5,235 nt of DNA from Proteobacteria bacterium UBA6920 (GTDB lineage Bacteria; Pseudomonadota; Gammaproteobacteria; SG8-11), in the NCBI GenBank assembly GCA_002448875.1, contig DKAS01000103.1, positions 10,916-16,150 of the forward strand, in the 5' to 3' direction. Positions 1 to 4,468 of this stretch are shown piece by piece. How positions within the stretch are numbered: position 1 is the stretch's first letter; every line of letters begins with the position of its first letter. A program made the translations under genes and the position numbers. Under the pieces are notes generated by a model. That model saw only the letters and a list, made by a program, of their open reading frames with translations, was not told where the DNA came from and ran no database searches.

Positions 1-95
1 CGGATATCCTTGATGCCGACCTTGTCGATGGCGATCTGCCGGGTGTCCCTGCTGCCTTGCACGTCAGCGATGGCCGGAGTCTGGGGCGGTTTCAT
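1..95 (-). CDS. folE2: GTP cyclohydrolase IB (FolE2), N-terminal fragment cut by the window edge
   Basis: FolE2 converts GTP to 7,8-dihydroneopterin triphosphate, the first step of folate synthesis and of queuosine synthesis. Only the first 31 codons are present. The visible protein starts MKPPQTPAIA and continues with residues 11-31, which carry the usual FolE2 N-terminal pattern: a DVQ, then D-T-R, then an I-x-I-D-K-V-G-I-K segment. The start ATG shares its A with the TAA stop of queD (TAATG), and a GGAGGAG Shine-Dalgarno lies five bases upstream, so the start is well supported. The gene sits directly after queD, whose enzyme uses the FolE2 product. The catalytic residues lie outside the window, so activity cannot be judged. 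Identification rests on a short conserved stretch and on context. Confidence 0.85.
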   Translation of the reverse strand, partial: MKPPQTPAIADVQGSRDTRQIAIDKVGIKDI

Positions 96-478
96 TACGG
101 CTCCTCCGTATAGGTGACGCAGGCTCGCTCAGTTTCCCATACGGTCACTGCGCTGACCCGGGCGTGCGCGCGGTTCAATCTGCGGGAGATCTCCCGGTAC
201 AGATAGGCCGCGATGTTTTCCGCGGTGGGATTGATTTCCTTGAAGGCTTCCAGATCATTGAGATTACGATGATCCAGGCCTTCGATCACGCTGCGCGTCG
301 CCTGCTTCATGTCGCCAAAGTCTACGCCCATGCCCACACTGTCCAGCGCCGTGGCGCTGACCTGCACCTCGATCTTCCAATTGTGGCCGTGCAACTGGTT
401 GCAGATGCCCGGATAGTCCCGCAGCCAATGGGCGGCGGCAAAATCTGTTACGATTTTAAGGGTATAATGAGACGACAT
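95..478 (-). CDS. queD: 6-carboxy-5,6,7,8-tetrahydropterin synthase (QueD / PTPS family)
   Basis: QueD is a cytosolic zinc enzyme that converts dihydroneopterin triphosphate to 6-carboxytetrahydropterin, the second step towards preQ0 and queuosine in tRNA. The 127 residues match the family length (E. coli about 121). Visible zinc ligands are His17 (AAAH), His30 and His32 (HGH). The catalytic Cys26 stands in C-x3-HGH (CNQLHGH), the spacing typical of QueD rather than of the folate-type PTPS-III enzymes. VDF is at 52-54, the catalytic-pair motif LDH at 68-70, NPTAEN at 83-88, and the substrate-binding Glu115 in WETE. It begins 5 bp after the dxs stop and overlaps folE2 by one base, so it is probably part of the same transcript. 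No clear Shine-Dalgarno precedes the ATG, which suggests coupling to dxs translation. With folE2 next door the queuosine role is the best reading; a general pterin role remains possible. Confidence 0.9.
   Translation of the reverse strand: MSSHYTLKIVTDFAAAHWLRDYPGICNQLHGHNWKIEVQVSATALDSVGMGVDFGDMKQATRSVIEGLDHRNLNDLEAFKEINPTAENIAAYLYREISRRLNRAHARVSAVTVWETERACVTYTEEP
101..107 (-). promoter_or_regulatory. Strong ribosome binding site of folE2
   Basis: The minus strand reads GGAGGAG, then five bases, then the folE2 ATG. The site lies inside the last codons of queD. It is the only clear Shine-Dalgarno in the minus-strand gene set and fixes the folE2 start. Together with the TAATG junction it suggests translational coupling with efficient re-initiation. 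Confidence 0.8.
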
Positions 479-483
479 TACGA

Positions 484-2397
484 TTAGTTGACTAATTTTC
501 TAGACTTTAAAGTGGAATCGCTGGTTTGACAAGCTTGCCTTTGGTAATAGGCTTCGATGGCTTGCAGTATACCATCATTGGTCAATCCGCAGGCAGCCAA
601 CAGCTCATCACGGGTTCCATGGTCGATGAACCGGTCCGGCAGACCGAGGTTGAGAGTGGGAACGACATGACCGTGACTGAGCAGTAATTCATTGATTCCA
701 CTACCGGCGCCGCCGGCTACCGCATTTTCCTCGACCGTCACCAGCAGCGTATGGGTGGCAGCCAGTTCCAGCAGCAGATCCTCATCCAGGGGTTTGACGA
801 AACGCATATTGGCGACCGTGGCATTGAGCGCGGCCGCGGCTGCCAGGGCCGGCGCCAGCATGCTGCCGAAGGCGAGAATGGCCACGTCCTGCCCCTGGCG
901 GACAACGGCGCCTTTACCGATGGGCAGGGTCTGCCGGTCGGCGCTGACCTTGACGCCGGGACCGCCGCCACGGGGATAGCGTACCGTCGCCGGGCCGTTG
1001 TGCGCGAAGCCGGTGTTGAGCATGAGGTGGCATTCGTTTTCGTCGGCCGGCGCCATGATCAGCATATTCGGTATACAGCGCAGGTAGCTCAAATCAAAGC
1101 TGCCGGCATGGGTAGGGCCATCGGCCCCGACCAGACCGCCGCGATCGATGGCGAACAGGATGGGCAGATTCTGCAGGGCGACGTCATGGATCAACTGGTC
1201 GTAGGCCCGCTGCAGAAAAGTGGAATAAATGGCGACCACCGGTTTCAGACCGTCACAGGCCATGCCCGCCGCCAGGGTGACGCTGTGCTGTTCGGCGATG
1301 CCCACGTCGAAGAACCGCGACGGATAGCGACGGGCGAAATCGACCATGCCGGAACCTTCGCACATGGCGGGGGTAATCGCCACCAGTTGCGGATCGGCGG
1401 CGGCCTGGGCGCAAAGCCAGTTGCCGAATATCTCCGTATAGCTGGGACCGGCGGATTTTCTCGATACCGGCCGGCCGGTCTGCGGATCGAAGGAAGTGAC
1501 GCCGTGAAACGACGCGGGATTGTCCTCCGCCGGCGCAAAACCCTTGCCCTTGCGGGTGATGACATGCAGAAACTGCGGGCCCTTGAGATTTTTCAGATTG
1601 GACAGAGTTGTGGTGAGGGTGTCCAGGTCGTGGCCGTCCACCGGGCCGATGTAGTTGAAGCCCAGTTCCTCGAACAGGGTGCCGGGTACCACCATGCCCT
1701 TGACGTGTTCCTCGGCGCGGCGCGCCAATTCCCACACCGGCGGCATGCGGCCGAGCACTTTCTTGCCGCCTTCACGCACCGTCGCATACAGGCGGCCGGA
1801 CAGGACCCGCGCCAGATAGTTGGACAGGCCGCCGACATTGGGCGAGATGGACATATCGTTGTCGTTGAGCACCACCAGCAGATTGGCGTCCAGGTCGCCG
1901 GCATGGTTCAAAGCCTCGAACGCCATGCCCGCGGTCATGGCGCCGTCACCGATGATGGCCACGACCTTGCGGTCCAGGCCCTGTTGCCGGGCGGCGATCG
2001 CCATGCCCAGTGCGGCGCTGATGGAGGTGCTGGAATGACCCACGCCGAAAGTGTCGTAGGGGCTTTCCTCGCGTTTGGGAAAGCCCGACGGCCCATGCAG
2101 CTGGCGGATCAGATGCAGTTGCTCACGCCGGCCGGTGAGAATCTTGTGTGGATAACTCTGGTGCCCCACATCCCAGATCAGGCGGTCGTCCGGCGTGTTG
2201 AAGACATAGTGCAGGGCGACGGTGAGTTCGACCACCCCGAGGTTGGCTGCCAGGTGGCCACCGGTCTTGCTGACGCTGTCGATAAGAAAACTGCGGACTT
2301 CGGCCGCGACCTGCGGTAACTGGGCCGCTGACAGGCGGCGCAGATCGGCGGGGGAGTCCAGATGACTCAGCAATGGGGGTGGAATCGATTTACTCAT
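484..2397 (-). CDS. dxs: 1-deoxy-D-xylulose-5-phosphate synthase (DXS)
   Basis: DXS condenses pyruvate with glyceraldehyde 3-phosphate, using thiamine diphosphate and Mg2+, to give DXP, the entry point of the MEP isoprenoid pathway and a precursor of thiamine and pyridoxal phosphate. The 637 residues form a complete enzyme. His48 (TGGH) and His79 (DVGHQ) correspond to E. coli His49 and His80. The diphosphate/Mg2+ motif is GDGAMTAG at 150-157 with NDND at 178-181. His298 (FHG), the cofactor-activating Glu369 (GIAEQH), and Asp426 and His430 (DGPTH) follow, then the transketolase C-terminal domain. The N-terminus aligns in length with E. coli, which supports this ATG although no Shine-Dalgarno is seen. 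The C-terminus has a tail of roughly 15 residues after the usual end (from about QRQACQTSD), lysine- and serine-bearing and encoded by AT-richer DNA. The gene is downstream of ispA by 54 bp. Confidence 0.98.
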   Translation of the reverse strand: MSKSIPPPLLSHLDSPADLRRLSAAQLPQVAAEVRSFLIDSVSKTGGHLAANLGVVELTVALHYVFNTPDDRLIWDVGHQSYPHKILTGRREQLHLIRQLHGPSGFPKREESPYDTFGVGHSSTSISAALGMAIAARQQGLDRKVVAIIGDGAMTAGMAFEALNHAGDLDANLLVVLNDNDMSISPNVGGLSNYLARVLSGRLYATVREGGKKVLGRMPPVWELARRAEEHVKGMVVPGTLFEELGFNYIGPVDGHDLDTLTTTLSNLKNLKGPQFLHVITRKGKGFAPAEDNPASFHGVTSFDPQTGRPVSRKSAGPSYTEIFGNWLCAQAAADPQLVAITPAMCEGSGMVDFARRYPSRFFDVGIAEQHSVTLAAGMACDGLKPVVAIYSTFLQRAYDQLIHDVALQNLPILFAIDRGGLVGADGPTHAGSFDLSYLRCIPNMLIMAPADENECHLMLNTGFAHNGPATVRYPRGGGPGVKVSADRQTLPIGKGAVVRQGQDVAILAFGSMLAPALAAAAALNATVANMRFVKPLDEDLLLELAATHTLLVTVEENAVAGGAGSGINELLLSHGHVVPTLNLGLPDRFIDHGTRDELLAACGLTNDGILQAIEAYYQRQACQTSDSTLKSRKLVN

Positions 2398-2451
2398 AAT
2401 GACAACTGTAAAAGGTATACGTCCTGGGTTGCAAGCGCAGTCGCGCTGATT
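2398..2451 (-). promoter_or_regulatory. ispA-dxs spacer with a weak internal promoter candidate
   Basis: This is the only sizeable gap in the minus-strand operon. On the minus strand it holds a small hairpin (AGCGC, loop GACT, GCGCT; 2447-2434). It also holds a promoter-like pair: TTGCAA (2434-2429) as -35 and TACAGT (2410-2405) as -10, with an 18-bp spacer, each matching 4 of 6 consensus bases. Transcription would start at or near the dxs ATG. There is no Shine-Dalgarno. The promoter reading is weak and the spacer may be passive. Confidence 0.2.
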
Positions 2452-3342
2452 TTATTTATCACGCATGATGATGTAATGCGCGAGCTGGCGCAGGCTGTCG
2501 GCCTGGTCATCGCAGTTGCGCAGGCTTTCCATGGCCTGATTGTATAAATCCTCGGCCATGGCTTTGGCCCGGGTCATGCCCAGCAGGGCCGGGTAGGTGG
2601 CCTTTTTCAGTTTTTGATCGGCGCCCGCGGTTTTTCCCAGGGTCTGGGTGTCGCCTTCCACATCCAGAATATCGTCGCGGATCTGGAACGCCAGGCCGAC
2701 GCATTTGGCGTAATGATCCAGATCACCGGCCTGTTGCGCCGGCAGTTGCGGCGCGCTGAGCAGGCCCAGCTGCACCGAGGCGCGGATCAGAGCACCGGTT
2801 TTATGGATATGCATGTCTTCCAGTTCCGCCAGGGAAATTTCCCGGTTTTCGTTGGCCAGGTCCATGGCCTGGCCGCCCGCCATGCCGCGCGAACCTGCCG
2901 CGTGCGCCAGCGCGGCGACCATGCGCAGGCGCTGGGTGGCGTCGGCTGCCAGGGCGGTGTCATGCACCAGCAGATAAAACGCCAGCGCCTGCATGGCATC
3001 GCCGGCCAGGATGGCCGTCGCTTCATCGAAGGCCTTGTGGCAGGTCGGTTTGCCGCGGCGCAGGTCATCGTTGTCCATGGCCGGCAGGTCGTCATGAATC
3101 AGGGAATAGACGTGAATCAGTTCGACGGCGCAGGCGGCCGCATCCAGCTGCGCCGCGTCGACTCCAACCGCGGCGCCGGTGGCGTAGACCAGGGCGGGGC
3201 GCACGCGTTTGCCGCCGCCCAGCAGGGAGTAACGCATCGCCTGGTGCAGTTTCTGCGGGGCGATGGTTTGCGCGGGGACCCATTTTTCCAGGGCCGATTC
3301 CACGCGCTCACGACAGGAATCAAGAAAGCTGTGCAGGTTCAT
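2452..3342 (-). CDS. ispA: (2E,6E)-farnesyl diphosphate synthase (IspA)
   Basis: IspA adds isopentenyl diphosphate to dimethylallyl and geranyl diphosphate to make C15 farnesyl diphosphate, the precursor of undecaprenyl phosphate, quinone side chains and hopanoids or carotenoids. The 296 residues match the family (E. coli 299). Visible motifs are GGGKRVRP at 42-49, the first aspartate-rich motif DDLPAMD at 84-90 preceded by YSLIH (Tyr79 and Ser80 at the chain-length positions, as in E. coli IspA), GGQAMDL at 155-161, HKTGALI at 179-185, and the second aspartate-rich motif DDILD at 222-226 preceded by QIR. The four-residue gap within the first motif is the bacterial farnesyl type, which argues against a geranylgeranyl synthase. 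It starts 6 bp after the xseB stop without a clear Shine-Dalgarno, so coupling to xseB is likely. Its substrates derive from the product of the downstream dxs enzyme. Confidence 0.97.
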   Translation of the reverse strand: MNLHSFLDSCRERVESALEKWVPAQTIAPQKLHQAMRYSLLGGGKRVRPALVYATGAAVGVDAAQLDAAACAVELIHVYSLIHDDLPAMDNDDLRRGKPTCHKAFDEATAILAGDAMQALAFYLLVHDTALAADATQRLRMVAALAHAAGSRGMAGGQAMDLANENREISLAELEDMHIHKTGALIRASVQLGLLSAPQLPAQQAGDLDHYAKCVGLAFQIRDDILDVEGDTQTLGKTAGADQKLKKATYPALLGMTRAKAMAEDLYNQAMESLRNCDDQADSLRQLAHYIIMRDK

Positions 3343-3348
3343 TGCGGG

Positions 3349-3609
3349 TCAGGATTCCATGGTTTCGTTGCCGGGAGGCGGAGTCAGGGTTTGCAAGGTG
3401 TCTTCGCCCGCCTGCGACATCAGCACCATCACGCGTTGTTCGGCGTCTTTCAGCGCTTTCTGGCAGCTGCGGGTGAGAAAAACACCGCGTTCAAAATCCT
3501 GTAAGGATTGTTCCAGGGTCAGCTCGCCTTTTTCCATTTTTTCAATAATTGATTCAAGCTCCGCGAGGGAGTGTTCAAAATCAATGGTATCTTTCTGTTT
3601 TTTCGTCAT
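3349..3609 (-). CDS. xseB: Exodeoxyribonuclease VII small subunit (XseB)
   Basis: XseB is the small helical subunit that assembles in several copies around the catalytic XseA to form exonuclease VII, which degrades single-stranded DNA in both directions. The protein has 86 residues (E. coli 80). The family signature runs through residues 10-63: DFE at 10-12, LAELESI, EKMEKGELTLEQSL, then FERGV, then a C-Q-K-x-L-x-x-A-E-Q-R-V stretch. The acidic and proline-bearing C-terminus is the usual variable tail. It is the first gene of the minus-strand set, followed by ispA after 6 bp, the standard proteobacterial order. The gene for the large subunit is not in this window. The ATG has only a poor Shine-Dalgarno, but the N-terminus fits the family length. 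Confidence 0.96.
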   Translation of the reverse strand: MTKKQKDTIDFEHSLAELESIIEKMEKGELTLEQSLQDFERGVFLTRSCQKALKDAEQRVMVLMSQAGEDTLQTLTPPPGNETMES

Positions 3610-3722
3610 TTTCGTTAGTTAAATAGCGCGTTCCGGTGGGCGCTGCGGACAGTGCGGCGACCGTGCTTTCTTTAATGGCTGTCCCTGGGGCGGCTGCGGA
3701 TCGGGGTCCTTCCGGGTGGGCT

Positions 3723-3753
3723 ATTATGGCATGGTTGGGTACCTGGTAGTCAG
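3723..3753 (-). promoter_or_regulatory. Candidate extended -10 promoter for xseB-ispA-dxs-queD-folE2
   Basis: On the minus strand CATAAT (3728-3723) matches the -10 consensus at 5 of 6 bases and is directly preceded by TGC, the extended -10 element. A poor -35, CTGACT (3753-3748), lies 19 bp upstream, which is acceptable for extended -10 promoters. Transcription would start near 3716 and leave a leader of about 107 bases before xseB. No other minus-strand site in the gap is as good by eye. Confidence 0.45.
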
Positions 3754-3849
3754 CATTTCATGGGAAAAACATTGATTTTACCGGTTGACAGCGAGTCACT
3801 GGACTTGCTGCACAAATCCGCAAGTGAGTAAATTCACTGCTTCTTTTCC

Positions 3850-3878
3850 TTGACAGAAACTGAGATAACATTTAATGT
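3850..3878 (+). promoter_or_regulatory. Candidate sigma-70 promoter of the rubrerythrin operon
   Basis: A perfect -35 hexamer, TTGACA, lies at 3850-3855. Two overlapping -10 readings follow. TAATGT at 3873-3878 has the ideal 17-bp spacer and keeps the key T1, A2 and T6. TTTAAT at 3871-3876 matches 5 of 6 bases but has a 15-bp spacer. A start near 3884 would give a leader of about 95 bases. A separate -10-like TAGAAT at 3891-3896 has no good -35. The -10 lies inside one palindrome and the expected start just precedes a second, so repression by occlusion is plausible. Confidence 0.5.
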
Positions 3879-3880
3879 TA
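3866..3880. promoter_or_regulatory. Perfect 15-bp palindrome over the rubrerythrin -10 region
   Basis: TAACATTTAATGTTA has 7-bp arms (TAACATT/AATGTTA) around one central T, with no mismatch. It covers the candidate -10 element. The 7-1-7 geometry is that of Fur-family boxes, but the arms match the PerR consensus at only 4 of 7 positions. It may be a diverged half of a double Fur-family operator or a site for another dimeric repressor such as a MarR-type protein. The regulator is not identified. Confidence 0.5.
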
Positions 3881-3889
3881 CCAACGATT

Positions 3890-3904
3890 TTAGAATGATT
3901 CTAA
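3890..3904. promoter_or_regulatory. PerR-like / Fur-family operator upstream of rubrerythrin
   Basis: TTAGAATGATTCTAA is a perfect palindrome with 7-bp arms around a single G. It matches the established PerR box TTATAATnATTATAA at 12 of the 14 defined positions, differing only by the symmetric T-to-G change in each arm. The match to the Fur 7-1-7 consensus is poorer (5 of 7 per arm). It sits just after the expected transcription start. PerR control of rubrerythrin is well known in Desulfovibrio and clostridia. Here the regulator could be PerR, Fur or another Fur-family member; none is encoded in the window. Confidence 0.55.
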
Positions 3905-3967
3905 GCGATGAAGGAGCGGCTATCTGGTCCATTCCGGTCATCGTTCAGCTCGAGCAATCTAACGTTC

Positions 3968-3972
3968 GGAGG
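3968..3972 (+). promoter_or_regulatory. Ribosome binding site of rubrerythrin
   Basis: GGAGG lies seven bases before the ATG at 3980. It fixes the start and predicts strong translation, in contrast to the weak sites of the minus-strand genes. Confidence 0.85.
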
Positions 3973-3979
3973 ATAGAGT

Positions 3980-4399
3980 ATGCAATTGAAAGGCAGCAAG
4001 ACCGAAGGCAATTTGAAAGCTGCTTTCGCTGGCGAATCCCAGGCTAACCGCCGTTACCTGTATTTCGCGCAGAAAGCGGACGTCGAAGGCTACAACGATG
4101 TGGCGACCGTCTTCCGTTCGACGGCGGAAGGTGAAACCGGTCATGCCCACGGTCATCTGGAATACCTGGAAGCCTGCGGCGACCCCGCCACCGGCCTGCC
4201 CATCGGCGCCACCAAGGACAACCTCAAGGCAGCCATCGCCGGCGAAACGCATGAGTATACCGATATGTATCCCGGTATGACTAAAACCGCCCGCGATGAA
4301 GGTTTCGGTGAAATCGCTGACTGGTTCGAGACCCTGGCCAAAGCGGAGCGTTCCCACGCCAACCGCTTCCAGAAAGCTCTGGACAATCTCGACAAGTAA
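3980..4399 (+). CDS. Rubrerythrin-family di-iron protein without rubredoxin domain
   Basis: Rubrerythrins are cytosolic di-iron proteins that reduce hydrogen peroxide to water. The 139 residues form one four-helix ferritin-like domain. The di-iron ligand set of Desulfovibrio rubrerythrin is complete: Glu19 in the first helix, Glu52 and His55 (EGETGH), Glu89 and Glu92 (GETHEY), and Glu123 and His126 (AERSH). The C-terminal rubredoxin domain (two CxxC knuckles) of classical rubrerythrin, about 190 residues in all, is absent. The protein ends cleanly after helix four (ALDNLDK), and the only cysteine is Cys66, so an external electron donor is needed. The start is supported by GGAGG. Expression is probably controlled by the palindromes upstream. 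The Fe-S protein gene 69 bp downstream is the likely partner. The family is clear; peroxide reduction in vivo is inferred. Confidence 0.95.
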   Translation: MQLKGSKTEGNLKAAFAGESQANRRYLYFAQKADVEGYNDVATVFRSTAEGETGHAHGHLEYLEACGDPATGLPIGATKDNLKAAIAGETHEYTDMYPGMTKTARDEGFGEIADWFETLAKAERSHANRFQKALDNLDK

Positions 4400-4407
4400 T
4401 CGAGCGG

Positions 4408-4433
4408 ACGCGCCGGGCCCGTTCCCGGCGCGT
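4408..4433 (+). terminator. GC-rich hairpin between rubrerythrin and the Fe-S gene (attenuator or mRNA-stabilising stem)
   Basis: ACGCGCCGGG (4408-4417) and CCCGGCGCGT (4424-4433) form a perfect 10-bp stem with a 6-base loop, nine bases after the rubrerythrin stop. No run of T follows on either strand, so it is not a classical intrinsic terminator. In an operon it could partly stop transcription or protect the 3' end of the rubrerythrin message, giving more rubrerythrin than Fe-S protein. The structure is certain on paper; its role is inferred. Confidence 0.6.
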
Positions 4434-4468
4434 TACCTCCAAATTTATATTGCAGGCCGCAGGCAATC

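Larger units (their letters stand above)
3610..3979. other. Divergent intergenic region between xseB and rubrerythrin
   Basis: This 370-bp gap separates the leftward isoprenoid operon from the rightward rubrerythrin pair. I find no convincing gene in it. From left to right it contains a leader of about 100 bp for xseB, an extended -10 promoter candidate on the minus strand near 3723-3731, an AT-richer stretch at about 3755-3900, and the rubrerythrin promoter with two perfect palindromes at 3866-3880 and 3890-3904. A leader of roughly 95 bp ending in a strong Shine-Dalgarno follows. Very short open frames at 3760-3831 and 3908-3976 are unproven. Confidence 0.8.

Noticed and set aside
751..2319. 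522-codon open frame on the plus strand opposite dxs
   Set aside because: It lies wholly antisense to an unmistakable DXS, its translation resembles no family I know, and long antisense frames are common in GC-rich coding DNA.
2614..3504. 296-codon plus-strand frame opposite ispA and xseB
   Set aside because: Antisense shadow of two clear genes; rich in G, R, Q and H without recognisable motifs.
3647..3684. GGACAG / CTGTCC inverted repeat in the xseB leader, possible riboswitch or attenuator
   Set aside because: A 6-bp stem around 26 bases matches no riboswitch fold I recognise; no thiamine or preQ1 element motifs seen.
3760..3831. 23-codon frame starting MGKTLILPVD upstream of the rubrerythrin promoter
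   Set aside because: No Shine-Dalgarno, no promoter clearly ahead of it, and too short to distinguish from chance.
3823..3838. Small hairpin AGTGA / TCACT followed by a pyrimidine-rich stretch, terminator-like
   Set aside because: Stem is only 5 bp and AT-rich, and no gene is read into it on the plus strand.
3850..4047. 65-codon plus-strand frame starting at TTG in the rubrerythrin promoter
   Set aside because: Its start is the -35 TTGACA itself, it crosses the operator and ribosome site, and it then overlaps rubrerythrin out of frame.
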